A stretch of DNA of 64,000 nt. Source: Gammaproteobacteria bacterium. Its GTDB lineage: Bacteria > Pseudomonadota > Gammaproteobacteria > Chromatiales > Chromatiaceae. Location: positions 27,637 through 91,636 of the forward strand of contig JAABTK010000001.1 of the NCBI GenBank assembly GCA_011389885.1, given 5' to 3'. Below, one piece after another: positions 1 to 9,058 of this stretch (positions are counted from its first letter, which is position 1; every line of letters starts with the position of its first letter). The translations under genes were made by a program, and so were the position numbers. A model generated the notes under the pieces. The model ran no database searches. It was given only the letters and a program-made list of their open reading frames with translations, and was not told the DNA's origin.

Positions 1-150
1 GACCAAAACCGAAGCCCCCGCACCGGGGACGCGCGCTATAGCCAGGCGCGGATTCGGCCGAAGATTGAACGGCGTGTACAAGCCGCCTGCGGCTGGGCTG
101 CGCTTTTGCGGCCCGGCGGCCTGAAATCAAATCATCCCGAACACGAACGC

Positions 151-672
151 ATGAGCCTGGAATCCTTCCTCAACGAGACCCACGCACTGCTGGAGGACGC
201 CCAAATCCGCCATGCATTGATCGGCGGCTTTGCGATGGCGGCGCTAGGCCACGCCCGCGCCACCAACGACGTGGATTTTTTGGTGGATGGCAGGCGCCAT
301 CAGCAGGTGCTGAAGCGGTTCCTGAACGCCGGTTTCGAGGTGTTCTTCCATTCCGAAGAGGTGCTGCAACTCAACCGCGACCACCCGCTCGACCTGCTCT
401 TCGCCAACCGGCCGGTGGCGCAGGAGATGCTTTCGCGCGCCGCAACCCTGCCCAAATACCGCGGCATACCGGTGCTGGATGCGGCGGATATGATCGGCCT
501 GAAGATTCAGGCCTATAAGAACAACCCAAGGCGCGAGCTGGCCGAATTGGCGGATATCTTGAAATTGGTGGAACTATGCAAAAACCTCGACCGCAGCCGA
601 GTCATGCAATATGCGGAGATATTCAACGAACAGGACCGCCTGAACAACCTGCTGGGCGACCCGGAACCATGA
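151..672 (+). CDS. Nucleotidyltransferase-like protein (MNT/DUF6036-type)
   Basis: The 173-residue product looks like a minimal nucleotidyltransferase of the pol-beta superfamily. Near the N-terminus it has 'ALIGGFAMAALGHARATNDV' followed directly by D-F-L-V-D, the GG...DxD arrangement that binds Mg-NTP in this fold. It continues with the alpha/beta region typical of small stand-alone nucleotidyltransferases often found in toxin-antitoxin pairs. I chose the ATG at 151; an in-frame TTG at 106 only adds a non-conserved leader. The stop overlaps the ATG of a 33-aa ORF (ATGA), so the two are translationally coupled. The fold is well supported. The substrate (self, tRNA or a partner toxin) cannot be told. 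Confidence 0.75.
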   Translation: MSLESFLNETHALLEDAQIRHALIGGFAMAALGHARATNDVDFLVDGRRHQQVLKRFLNAGFEVFFHSEEVLQLNRDHPLDLLFANRPVAQEMLSRAATLPKYRGIPVLDAADMIGLKIQAYKNNPRRELAELADILKLVELCKNLDRSRVMQYAEIFNEQDRLNNLLGDPEP

Positions 673-770
673 CCCCCGAACAGTATTTCCGCTTCCTCGA
701 CGAGTTTTGGACCCTATTCCCCGATACCAAAAGGCGCGAAAAGATCATCATCGAAGACGCACGCTTGTGA
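669..770 (+). CDS. 33-aa ORF coupled to the nucleotidyltransferase
   Basis: This small ORF starts with an ATG that overlaps the upstream stop codon (ATGA) and encodes a charged peptide rich in aromatic and basic residues (starts MTPEQYFRFLDEFW, ends IIIEDARL). It has no signal peptide or membrane segment. The tight overlap and codon use like the upstream gene suggest it is real and functions with the nucleotidyltransferase, perhaps as a small partner. I cannot assign a family. Confidence 0.5.
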   Translation: MTPEQYFRFLDEFWTLFPDTKRREKIIIEDARL

Positions 771-1551
771 GCGCCGCCCCGGTGCGCCAGCGCAAAAGCA
801 ACGGACGCAACGCCATTTAGCAACGCAGAGGACGCAGAGGACCGCCGAGGTTTTTTGGCTTGCTGGTGCCCCCTTCCAGCGCGGGATGCCTGCCCGGCGT
901 ATAGTACGCCTGCGCCGAAGTAACGGAAACAACATGGCGGTTGAGGCTTCAGCCGGGCTTGGGCTTGGCTCGTCTAAGCACCAATCAGCCACCACCAAAT
1001 TGAACCACAGATAAACACGGATGGGGATAAATACAGACCTCCCAAAATCGCTGTCCAAAAAGCCTGCAAGTCACTGATCTAACAGTGCGTTACGCGATTG
1101 TTGGACAATAATCCCCGGATACAAATCACTAACCGATTGACTTTCAAGGCGTTTTTGTTGGAAGTCCTTCCGTGAGCGTTCATTTGCAGTCCAAAAAAAT
1201 CGACCGTTTTCGGACCTTTTTGGGAGGTCTGTAAATAGCCGTAGGATGGCCAAAAGCGCTCCCGCAAACCCTCAAAGATCCATCTCAACACGAATCTGTG
1301 TCAATCCGTGTCCATCTGTGGTTTTTTAACCGGCCCCAATGATGGGCACGGCGCCTTGAGGCTTTGGCTGAGCTTGGGGCCTCACTCGCCTAAGCACCCG
1401 CTACCCGCAGCCAGCCAGAACCACAGATAGCGGACCGGCAAAGGTTCTACGAAAATTCCAAAGAGCCATCCACTCCTGCGCAGGGCCGTCCGAGCCGACT
1501 ACTAGAGGGTGAAACCTCGATACCATAAAAGAAAAAAGTTTTATATTATTT
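771..1551. other. Intergenic region of repeats, no gene seen
   Basis: About 780 bp with no convincing ORF. It holds a copy of the 'AACGCAGAGGACGCAGAGG' repeat (about 820-855), the 'TACGCCTGCGCC..AACGGAAACAAC' module (about 903-933), and the 'ACCACAGATAAACACGGATG' repeat (about 985-1028). The last is interrupted by the MITE-like insertion at 1033-1232. A second, inverted half of the ACCACAGAT family lies at about 1287-1326 (TCCGTGTCCATCTGTGGTT). Confidence 0.7.
1033..1232. mobile_element. 200-bp MITE-like element with 15-bp TIRs
   Basis: The segment begins with ACAGACCTCCCAAAA and ends with its exact reverse complement, TTTTGGGAGGTCTGT. It is flanked on both sides by AAAT (1029-1032 and 1233-1236), consistent with a 4-bp target-site duplication. 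It carries no ORF of a believable transposase, so it fits a non-autonomous miniature element mobilised in trans. It sits inside a copy of the ACCACAGATAAACACGG dispersed repeat. The parent IS family is not identified. Confidence 0.7.
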
Positions 1552-1580
1552 GAGGTTTGGTAAAATTTCTGTGAGGTTGG
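1552..1580 (+). promoter_or_regulatory. AT-rich leader with spaced GAGGTTTGG direct repeats
   Basis: Upstream of the metallopeptidase, GAGGTTTGG (1552) and GAGGTTGG (1573) are repeated 21 bp apart, two helical turns. An inverted AAACCTC lies at about 1512. The surrounding 1520-1600 stretch is markedly AT-rich, unlike its neighbours. This could be an operator array or promoter region. No regulator is identified. Confidence 0.35.
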
Positions 1581-1615
1581 TCACAAAAAAATAAATTTTA
1601 TTGGGGGTTGGTTTG

Positions 1616-3862
1616 ATGGTGGTGATCCGTTTGCTTGGCCGGATGTTGTCGTTCTTTTGGCTGTTGCTGATTTTTCTCTTGTTTTCAGTGCTCTGGTCCG
1701 CTCCGGTTTTAGCGGAAAGCCAGCCGCGGGGTTATGCTGGTCGGGTTGAGCGTCCGGCGGCGCCCGCCTTCTGGGCGCGGCTGCGCGACGATGCGCGGGG
1801 GCGCTGGTTGGAGTTCGATGCGGCGCGATTCCGCGCGGTGGCGCGCGAAATCCGCGAATCGGGCGAGGCCTTGGTCCAACTGCCCATGCCTGCGGGCGAC
1901 CCGGTGCAGGTGCTGTTGCGCGATAGCGAGGTGCTTCCGCCCGGCTTGCAGGCAAAATTCCCGCGCATTCTGACCCTGGCGGGGGAGGTCCCCAGCCAGC
2001 CGCAAGTGCGGGTGCGCCTGGAGTGGAACGGGCATGAACTGGGCGGCGCCCTTTGGCGAAACGGCAAGCGCTATTGGGTCCAGCGCGTGGTCGGCGACCC
2101 CGCACGCCAAGCCTATCTGCTGGCCACCCCTGCCCAGCGCTTGGCCGCCCGCCTGGGTGCCGAGGCGCGAGACGGGCCGGATAAATCGGCGGAGGATTGG
2201 AGCGACACCGTGCTGGAGCTCCCGGACGCCTATGGCAAGCCCGAGGAATCCATTGGGGTCGAGCCGATCAGCGATGCAACTGGCGGCTTGCGCACGATCC
2301 GCGTGGCCCTCGCGACCACCGGCGAGTACGCGCAATATCATGGCGGGACCAAACAGCGGGTGATGGAAGAGCTGGCCCGGGCGGTCAACCGAGTCAACGA
2401 GGTCTTCCTGCGTGACCTCGGGGTTCGACTAGTGTTGGCGGAAGGCACGGATCAGCTCATTTTCCTCGATCCATACCAAGACCCGTTCTCCAATGGCGAC
2501 CTATTTAAGCTGCTGCAAGAAGGCACCGGCCTGATCCCCGAAGTCATGCCCGACGACAGTTATGACCTGGGGCATGTGTTCGGTGTCGGCGGCGGCGGTC
2601 TGGCTTACAAGGGAGTGGTCTGCAGGCCGTTCAAGTCAGGCGGCGTGACCGGGGTCAGCCAACCCACCGGGGATTATTTTTGGATCGACTATGTAGCGCA
2701 CGAAATCGGCCATCAGCTCGGCGCCGATCACACCTTTAACGGTGAACACGGGAATTGCTCCGTGGCCCGCAACGAGAATCATGCCTTCGAGCCCGGCAGC
2801 GGAAGCACCATCATGGGCTATGCCGGCATCTGCTCCCTGGATAACATCCAAGCGCGCAGCGACGACTACCTCCATGTAGGCAGCATTGAGCAAGTTCGGG
2901 AGCTGTTCGAGTTTCTGGATCAAAACAGCCCCGGCTGCGGCGCCCCGGGGTCCGCCGGGCGCCCGCAGGAGCTGTTCGCCGTACTCCCGCCGGGCGGCTT
3001 CGTACTGCCCAAAGAAACGCCCTTCTTTCTTGCCGGGGATGCCTATGCGCCGGCGGGGGCGGGCGACCTGCTGTACTCCTGGGAGCAAATCGATTTGGGG
3101 CCTTCTGCGGGGCTTGGCGAGGCCTTGCCGGGAACCGAAGTGCCGCTGTTTCGCTCGCTGCGCCCCTCCGCCAACCCCACCCGCTACCTGCCACAGATCC
3201 GCGACCTGATCATGGGGCGCGACCGACCGGATGAGCAACTCCCGAACTATGCCCGCAGACTCTCGTTCGCCCTAAGCGTGCGCGATAGCGAGGGGGCGCT
3301 GGACTTTGACACCCTGGAATTCGAGGTCACCGACCAGGCCGGACCCTTCGAGGTGATCAGCCCAAGCCAGGACGGCCAATTCATCGGCGGCGAGGCCTTG
3401 TTCGTTTCCTGGATCGTGGCCGACACCGACCAACCGCCGGTGAACTGTGCTACAGTGGATATCCTCCTCGCGGAAGACGCAGGCGAGGTTTTCGACACCG
3501 TGTTGAGCGCGGGAACGCCGAATGACGGCTTCTCGGTAGCCTCTCTACCCAACCGCAGCATCGCCCAAGGCATTCTTATGGTGCGCTGTTCATCGGCCCC
3601 CTTCTTCGCGCTGGCGCCGGGTCAAATCAACGTATTTGCGGACGGCGGGGCCGTCGGCGCGGATTACGATATTGTGATCCCCGATGGAAAGGTTATCCCG
3701 ACCGCCAGCTTAGCCGCCTATGAAACCACGCGAACCGTGCGCAACGGCGGTTCGCTAAGAGTCGATTCCGGGGGGTCGCTGAGATTGCGCGGCTCACAGG
3801 TGCGACTGCTGCCGGGGTTCATAGCCAAAGCCGGATCCAAGGTGACGATCCAGCCCAATTAA
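1616..3862 (+). CDS. Secreted reprolysin-like zinc metallopeptidase
   Basis: A 748-residue exported protein. An N-terminal signal peptide (long hydrophobic stretch ending ...APVLA) is followed by a prodomain-like region. The catalytic domain has the metzincin motif HEIGHQLGADH at residues 362-372 and the downstream Met-turn GSTIMGYAGIC, typical of reprolysin/M12B-like bacterial enzymes. The C-terminal part is beta-rich and ends in a short repeated module (GGSLRVDSGGSLRLRGSQV) resembling the C-terminal 'coathanger'-type domains of secreted proteins. The ATG at 1616 has GGGGG 8 bases upstream and is preferred over an in-frame TTG at 1601. The gene stands alone, with an unusually AT-rich leader. 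The target proteins are unknown. Confidence 0.88.
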   Translation: MVVIRLLGRMLSFFWLLLIFLLFSVLWSAPVLAESQPRGYAGRVERPAAPAFWARLRDDARGRWLEFDAARFRAVAREIRESGEALVQLPMPAGDPVQVLLRDSEVLPPGLQAKFPRILTLAGEVPSQPQVRVRLEWNGHELGGALWRNGKRYWVQRVVGDPARQAYLLATPAQRLAARLGAEARDGPDKSAEDWSDTVLELPDAYGKPEESIGVEPISDATGGLRTIRVALATTGEYAQYHGGTKQRVMEELARAVNRVNEVFLRDLGVRLVLAEGTDQLIFLDPYQDPFSNGDLFKLLQEGTGLIPEVMPDDSYDLGHVFGVGGGGLAYKGVVCRPFKSGGVTGVSQPTGDYFWIDYVAHEIGHQLGADHTFNGEHGNCSVARNENHAFEPGSGSTIMGYAGICSLDNIQARSDDYLHVGSIEQVRELFEFLDQNSPGCGAPGSAGRPQELFAVLPPGGFVLPKETPFFLAGDAYAPAGAGDLLYSWEQIDLGPSAGLGEALPGTEVPLFRSLRPSANPTRYLPQIRDLIMGRDRPDEQLPNYARRLSFALSVRDSEGALDFDTLEFEVTDQAGPFEVISPSQDGQFIGGEALFVSWIVADTDQPPVNCATVDILLAEDAGEVFDTVLSAGTPNDGFSVASLPNRSIAQGILMVRCSSAPFFALAPGQINVFADGGAVGADYDIVIPDGKVIPTASLAAYETTRTVRNGGSLRVDSGGSLRLRGSQVRLLPGFIAKAGSKVTIQPN

Positions 3863-4072
3863 GGCGATTGATCGCGTGGCGAAACGCCGGCAAGAAGGCG
3901 CTGTAACCGCCCACCGCACCTCCCCCTGGGAAGGAGGCCTGGGGCGGGAATCCTTGCTTCAACGAAGGCGGCTGAATCAGCGGTCAACCAACCGCCGGCG
4001 ATAGGTTTAACCAAGCCGCCGCAGCCGAATCGAAACGCCCGGCTGGGCCGGGTTTTAGGCAATAGGTGCGAT

Positions 4073-4939
4073 ATGCGCTGGATTAAGGGCCTGACGACAA
4101 GCCTCGGCATTGCGGTTCTCGCTTTGCTGTTGTTTTACGCCTTTTTATATCTCAATCAAAGGGCCCTGATCTTCCCCGGGGCCAGTGCGGACCGCGCCGA
4201 CCTGGCCTGGGCGCGGGCGCGCTTTCCGCAGGCTGAGCGGTGGTTTGAAATGGAAGACGGCACGCGGCTGCACGGGTGGTTGGCGGAGGCGGACCGGCCG
4301 AATGCCCCGCTGTTGATCTTTTTCGGCGGCAATGCCGAAGATGTCACCGGGTTGTTGCGTGAACACTGGCGGTTTCCCAACTGGTCGTGGTTGCTGGTCA
4401 ATTACCGGGGCTTTGGGTTAAGCGAGGGCGAGCCCGCCGAAGATCGGCTGTTCTCCGATGCGCGCCGCCTGTACGATTTGGTAGTCTGGCCGCCCGGCGA
4501 GCGCACCGTAGCGGCCTGGGGACGCAGCCTGGGCGCTGGCGTGGCGGTGCATTTGGCCGCCGCAAGGCCGCTCGACGCGGTGGTGTTGGCGACCCCCTAC
4601 GACAGCATTCGAGCCCTCGCCGAGCGGCACTATCCCATAGCGCCGGTGGGGCTGCTGCTCGAACACCCCTTCGACGCCATCGCCCTGGCGCCCGCAATCC
4701 AAACCCAGATGCTGGCCCTCGCCGCCCGCGACGACCGCGTAATCCCGTGGGACCATGCCAAGCGCCTAAGCGACGCCTGGGGCGGCCCCAACCGCCTGAT
4801 CCTACTGCCGCCCGGCAATGGCCATAACCTCTTGCGCACAGCGGCCTATTGGAACGCCATGGGCGAGTTCTTGGCGCGCATTAAAGGGCGCCGCGCAGAG
4901 ACCGAAGGCGGGGCCGAGCCGCCGGCAGGCGCTGGTTAG
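4073..4939 (+). CDS. Membrane-anchored alpha/beta hydrolase (BEM46/ABHD13-like)
   Basis: 288 residues with one N-terminal membrane helix (about 9-27) and an alpha/beta-hydrolase domain facing the periplasm. The oxyanion region is IFFGGNAED. The nucleophile elbow is G-R-S-L-G-A with Ser152, the acid lies in ARDDRV (about 220-221) and the catalytic His is in GNGHN (251). The order and lengths match the BEM46/YfhR-type hydrolases, whose substrates are generally unknown. It ends four bases into the convergent Uma2 remnant. Confidence 0.85.
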   Translation: MRWIKGLTTSLGIAVLALLLFYAFLYLNQRALIFPGASADRADLAWARARFPQAERWFEMEDGTRLHGWLAEADRPNAPLLIFFGGNAEDVTGLLREHWRFPNWSWLLVNYRGFGLSEGEPAEDRLFSDARRLYDLVVWPPGERTVAAWGRSLGAGVAVHLAAARPLDAVVLATPYDSIRALAERHYPIAPVGLLLEHPFDAIALAPAIQTQMLALAARDDRVIPWDHAKRLSDAWGGPNRLILLPPGNGHNLLRTAAYWNAMGEFLARIKGRRAETEGGAEPPAGAG

Positions 4940-5160
4940 CTGCGAACCGCCTTCACGCCCTGGCTGGTCTGAATTGAGCACTCCATAATGACCTGGCCTT
5001 GTCCCTGCTTGGCATCCCTGATCTTTATGCCAGTTGCAAATGGTAGGCTGCCATGATTATTGCTTGCAGGGCTCATGAGAATCTTGCCCCGTTTATCCAG
5101 CTCAATCTTAAACGGAAGATCCTTCAAGAACGGATTATTGATCGCTGACAACCAATCCAT
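4936..5160 (-). pseudogene. Uma2-family endonuclease, N-terminal fragment
   Basis: The reading frame from the ATG at 5160 (MDWLSAINNPFLKDLPFKIE) matches the start of Uma2/DUF820 proteins, including the '..GKILMSPASNNHG' stretch and the '..VIMECSIQTSQGVK' segment. A stop then follows, after 74 residues, where full-length members run to about 180-200 residues and carry the catalytic D..E.K core. This is probably a truncated, inactive remnant. Further upstream in frame the sequence is low-quality and probably not coding. Confidence 0.6.
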
Positions 5161-5356
5161 AATAAGCCCCAATGGCGATATGATTGAAGAAGGTCGCGGC
5201 TCATTCGCGCGGTCTCCTTGGGTACGCATGGCTTGCCGGCGCCGGCTTGCCGAATGGCTCGGGGAGCACGGCTTCCAACACGCGCCCCCCAAGCCTGGGC
5301 TCGGGCGCCGGCGGAAGCAACCCGCACGTCATGGGCGGGTAGGTTGGACTGCCGGG

Positions 5357-5749
5357 TTAGGCATCACTCTGCAAATATTCAAGCTCCCGGGCGCGCCTTG
5401 CCGTCATCCCTAGACCGCAATCAGCAGCACGGATTGAAGCCATGGCGCCGCCATCAGGGTCCGCATAGAAGCTGCAATTGGCGTCACGGTATTGAATCCA
5501 CAGGCGCTGCGCTGCGCGGAGGTCGTGCTCGCGGCTTACAGACAGTTGCGAGATCAGGCGCTTGTACGCCTGATTAAGCCTTTGATCTTGCACCGCGTGT
5601 TCATCGCCAATGCAATCCAGCATCTCGACCGTTACACCACCTGAATTTTCCATGCAGGCACTGAAGCGTTCGCTGTAGAGATCGTCTTGCGCATAAACGG
5701 AAAAGCTGAGGCAGGCCAGGGCGAGGGCCGCAAAGGTTGGCTTGGTCAT
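5357..5749 (-). CDS. LprI-like (DUF1311) secreted protein
   Basis: 130 residues with a clear Sec signal peptide (MTKPTFAALALACLSFSVYA^Q). The domain carries the pattern of LprI/DUF1311 proteins: early Cys residues (SACMEN, LDCIGDEHAVQDQRLN), the 'LNQAYKRLI' helix, then 'LRAAQRLWIQYRDANCSFYA' and a final Cys. Some members inhibit lysozyme and many are uncharacterised envelope proteins. The four cysteines probably form two disulfides in the periplasm. It is monocistronic. Confidence 0.85.
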   Translation of the reverse strand: MTKPTFAALALACLSFSVYAQDDLYSERFSACMENSGGVTVEMLDCIGDEHAVQDQRLNQAYKRLISQLSVSREHDLRAAQRLWIQYRDANCSFYADPDGGAMASIRAADCGLGMTARRARELEYLQSDA

Positions 5750-5925
5750 ACGGTGTCTCCTGATTGTGATGTCTACCGTTAGCGCCCATCGACGCGGCTT
5801 GCGAGCGGCCGGGTTAAGCGCCTGAGTGGACGGCTGTTGATTCTTTTGAGAATGCAGTCTCGCAAGCGCTAGCTTGCCGAGTCAAGGGGCTTTTTGGTGT
5901 GCGGGGACGCCTAGCACCGTCGTTT

Positions 5926-6050
5926 CGACCCATCCCGGACTCCAGTCCGGGGTATAACCGCTTGCCGGACCCAAGTCGGGGCTCCGGGATTCGCTTTGGA
6001 GTACACGCCTTGTGTGCGTGCCAGCCGCACGGCCCGAGGACTGTACTCCA
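5926..6050. repeat. CCGGACTnnAGTCCGG and GGAGTACA palindromic repeats
   Basis: The block starts with CCCGGACTCCAGTCCGGGG, a hairpin also seen near 34441-34540. It is followed by a GGAGTACACGCC...GGACTGTACTCC unit (5995-6050), whose ends are near-perfect inverted repeats. The same unit recurs at 11607-11668 and, more degenerate, near 24750, 35792 and 58621. It lies next to the broken restriction-modification gene. Confidence 0.65.
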
Positions 6051-6070
6051 GCGATCGTTACCCCTTGGGT

Positions 6071-6592
6071 TCAGGCGTCGCCCTCGACCAGCCGGATCTG
6101 CCCTTCGGTGAGGTCGTAGAGGCGGTAGGTGAGGCGGTTCATTGCGGTTTCGGCCTGGTCGATCTCTTGGTCCAGGGCCTGGATCTCGGCGTCGAGGCGG
6201 ATCACCTGTTGGCGCAGGGCGGCGTTCTCGGTGGTGCGTTGTTTGAGCAGCAGGCCGAGCAGGCGTTTGCCGTCGAATTTTTCGGTCACGTTGGTCCGGC
6301 GGGCCTTGTGCCGCCATTGGGCGGCCACGAAGGGGGCCTCCTGCTCGTCCAGGAACAGCCCCTCGATCAGCGGCACGCCGTCGCCCAGGAGCCGGATCTC
6401 GCCGTACTCCTCGCTCACCGTCAGTTCGAGGCCGGGTTGCAGCATGGCGTCGATGGCGTCTAGGCGGGCGCGCAGGCGGTCTTCGCGTTGCTCCTTGGCC
6501 CAGGCGCCGAGGGCGCGGCCGCTGAGTTCCGCCGGACCCTCCTTCTTCAGCGCGGCCAGCGGCTTGACCTCGGCCCAGAGCAAGCCACCGCC
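6071..6592 (-). pseudogene. Type IIG restriction-modification protein, C-terminal remnant
   Basis: The frame LLWAEVKPLAALKKEGPAEL... to the C-terminus ..YDLTEGQIRLVEGDA is the tail of Eco57I/type IIG restriction-methylase fusion proteins. It has the helical coiled segment (KQRTTENAALRQQVIRLDAE) and the conserved ending 'MNRLTYRLYDLTEGQIRLVE'. Upstream the frame stops at 6593-6595, where an insertion begins. The matching N-terminal half lies on the same strand at 9952-11484. The methyltransferase core and target-recognition region between the two halves are absent, so this is a gene relic rather than an active enzyme. Confidence 0.8.
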
Positions 6593-6849
6593 CTAATTGA
6601 ATGTGCCTTATTGGGTACATGTTCGGCGTTTGGTGTAGGAGCATTAGCAGCTTGTCCTGTGGGACCCGATGAGCCGCAAAAGCACGCTGGGGACACTATC
6701 TGAGGCCTCGGGTAGGGTCCCAATCGGCCCGAGATCATGCCCGTAAACGCGGGTTTTGGGTTGGAACCAAACGGTAATGTCCCCTACGGCGTCGGCGTAC
6801 ACTTCTAATTTGTCCTAAGATGCCGTTTGATAGTAAAATGACACGGTAG

Positions 6850-6981
6850 GGCCTTGGTCATCCCCCGGCCAATACCCTGCCAAGGGCGCGGGTAATAGGC
6901 GGTTTTGTCCCTTAGTTTCAACCACTTACGGTTAAACGGTCGCCGCGAGTGGTCAAGGTGGCCGGAACGATGATCAAGGCC
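6850..6981. repeat. Left 132-bp flank of the helicase unit
   Basis: The unit begins GGCCTTGGTCATC and ends GGAACGATGATCAAGGCC, so its own ends are inverted repeats. Its reverse complement aligns end to end, without length change, with the unit at 9717-9848: strong identity over the first ~29 bases, scattered matches inside and again at the end. The pair therefore forms diverged inverted repeats around the helicase operon. Confidence 0.6.
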
Positions 6982-7048
6982 CACGATAGTCACCCTAGGG
7001 TGATCAATCCATCAACACAAATACATTTATAGTTAAAGGCGGCGAAAA

Positions 7049-9058
7049 TTGAAAAGTATATTTTATTCGGATATTAAGGAAAGCGAATCCACGAAGCCCT
7101 TCATCGACGAAATCCGAGAATATTCGGCAGCTAATAACACCCAAGTGTATTTGCTCAACCGGCCTCTTGGTGAAAAGAAATACGAATATGAAAACGAGAA
7201 TAAGTTTATCGTAATCTTGTCGCCAAAACACAAGCTGATTTTTCTCAATATTCTTGGCACAAAAGATGAGTTTTCGGAATATGTTAATGACTTTGTTGAA
7301 GATCTTGGGTCAATCTCAGATAAATATGGCTACCGACCTCAGATTGGGAGACCCAGAAATTGGGAGGAGAATTTAACTACGAGGATCTATGAGCGTGCAG
7401 GCTTCGTTTCAGCTGAGCACACATTTCGCCGCAACAGGTTAACCGAAGAGAACGAACAACGAAAAGCAGAACTTCTGATCTCTCTGTTAATTGGAAGTAT
7501 TAACGATATAGACAAGATAGGAATCGAAGAGCCTTCTTCTATATTAGAGAAAATTCGCAGAAAAATAATACTTTTCGATGGAGAGCAGACTCGATTCATT
7601 TATCAGGTGCCAGCAAAAAAAAGAATCAACATACAAGGGTTATCAGGAACAGGAAAAACAGAGCTTTTACTTCATAAAGTCAGGGAGTTTTACATATCTT
7701 CTGATACGAGCAGAATATTATTTACATGCCACAATCGAGTTTTGGCCGCAAATTTGAGAAGGCGAATTCCTGATTTTTTCAATTTCATGAGAGTAGAGAA
7801 ACAGATAGAATGGGATAAACGCTTATGGGTCGTCCATGGCTGGGGATCTCAGCGTGACCCCAATTCCGGCGCGTATAGTTATATATGTGATTTCTATGAC
7901 ATTGAATTCAATCGATATAGCACTCGCATGACCTTCGACAAAGCCTGCGCGGCTGCTTTAGAATCTATTGACAAGATAGATATTGCGGATTTTGAGTTTG
8001 CATTCGACTATATACTCATCGATGAAAGCCAGGATTTTCCTGTCTCTTTTTTCAGGCTGTGCGAGAAGGTTGCCCGTGAGAAAGTATATATCGCCGGAGA
8101 TATATTCCAAGATATTTTCGAGGGCGATATAAAAGAAAGAATTGTAGAGGCGGATTTTATCCTTAATCGATGCTACAGAACCGACCCACGGACCTTGATG
8201 TTTGCGCATTCTTTAGGAATGGGGCTATTTGAATCCCCGAAAATTAATTGGCTCGAACCGAAGGAATGGGAAGCATGTGGATACCATCAAAAAAAGGACG
8301 AAGAGACCTCTGAATGCGTATGCCTGTTTAGAGAGCCAGTTCGGCGATTCGAGGATCTGGAAACGCAAGCCTTCGAAAGCACGACCCTTTCGATAGTAAA
8401 TGACCCACTAACGGAGATAATGAATATCCTTCAATCGATCAAAACAGAACACCCTACAGTAAAACCAGATGACGTTGCAGTTATATTTATAGATAGCGAT
8501 AAGTACATTTACGACTATGCTGGCACTTTAGAGTGGTCGATTCCAGACAAAACAGGCTGGGCTACAAATATCGCCTACGAGACTAAAGAGAAGGTCAATG
8601 ACTCTGTCTTCGTTAGCAATAGAAATAATGTAAAAGGCTTGGAATTTCCTTTTGTTGTTTGCTACACGAATGAGATTGTTAGTGATCCTGGTTATCGGAA
8701 TACGCTTTACACCATGCTCACTCGATCTTTCATCAAGTCATATTTGTTGGTGAAAGGCAGCTCGAAACTCGAAGCATTTCAACATGGGCTCGAGGTTATA
8801 AACACCAGAAGCTGTATTAGCACAAAGACGCCTTCACCTGCTGAAATCAACCAAATAAACAGAACAATCATACGGTATAACAAGGAAAAAAACATATCTT
8901 ATGACCAGTTTCTGGAAGACATCTTCAGTGAACTAGAAGTAAAAGGCAACCTAAGAAATCCTCTCCGGAAAATGGTGCTGCAGGGGCTGGGTGAGAATTT
9001 TGATAAATCGCTTGTTTCTGAATTTATTGAGTCCAACCTTAAGTTCATAGCGAAATGA
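7049..9058 (+). CDS. SF1 (UvrD/Rep-like) helicase, first gene of two-gene unit
   Basis: 669 residues. The helicase core has Walker A GLSGTGKTELL (197-204), Walker B/motif II LIDESQDF (DESQD 325-329), a motif IV-like LNRCYRT, motif V NVKGLEF (527-533) and motif VI LYTMLTRS (553-560). This makes it an SF1A DNA helicase/translocase with a shortened 2B region. The first ~180 residues have no motif I recognise and the last ~90 are helical. The start is TTG at 7049 with AAGGCGG about 7 bases upstream. It is much more AT-rich than surrounding genes and overlaps the next gene by ATGA, so it was probably acquired with it. A role in anti-phage defence is inferred from context. Gabija GajB is a distant comparison, but no GajA-like partner is present. 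Confidence 0.85.
   Translation: MKSIFYSDIKESESTKPFIDEIREYSAANNTQVYLLNRPLGEKKYEYENENKFIVILSPKHKLIFLNILGTKDEFSEYVNDFVEDLGSISDKYGYRPQIGRPRNWEENLTTRIYERAGFVSAEHTFRRNRLTEENEQRKAELLISLLIGSINDIDKIGIEEPSSILEKIRRKIILFDGEQTRFIYQVPAKKRINIQGLSGTGKTELLLHKVREFYISSDTSRILFTCHNRVLAANLRRRIPDFFNFMRVEKQIEWDKRLWVVHGWGSQRDPNSGAYSYICDFYDIEFNRYSTRMTFDKACAAALESIDKIDIADFEFAFDYILIDESQDFPVSFFRLCEKVAREKVYIAGDIFQDIFEGDIKERIVEADFILNRCYRTDPRTLMFAHSLGMGLFESPKINWLEPKEWEACGYHQKKDEETSECVCLFREPVRRFEDLETQAFESTTLSIVNDPLTEIMNILQSIKTEHPTVKPDDVAVIFIDSDKYIYDYAGTLEWSIPDKTGWATNIAYETKEKVNDSVFVSNRNNVKGLEFPFVVCYTNEIVSDPGYRNTLYTMLTRSFIKSYLLVKGSSKLEAFQHGLEVINTRSCISTKTPSPAEINQINRTIIRYNKEKNISYDQFLEDIFSELEVKGNLRNPLRKMVLQGLGENFDKSLVSEFIESNLKFIAK

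Noticed and set aside
5814..6644. 276-aa frame opposite and around the restriction-modification tail, rich in Arg/Pro/Gly
   Set aside because: Composition typical of an out-of-frame shadow; the real frame with the conserved C-terminus is 6071-6592.
6594..6849. Possible transposase fragment left of the helicase unit
   Set aside because: Short frames show no DDE or other catalytic signature; I could not name an IS, so it is left as unidentified.
6850..6981. 132-bp flanks as integron attC sites
   Set aside because: Length fits, but the GTTRRRY/RYYYAAC core sites and simple cassette order are absent.
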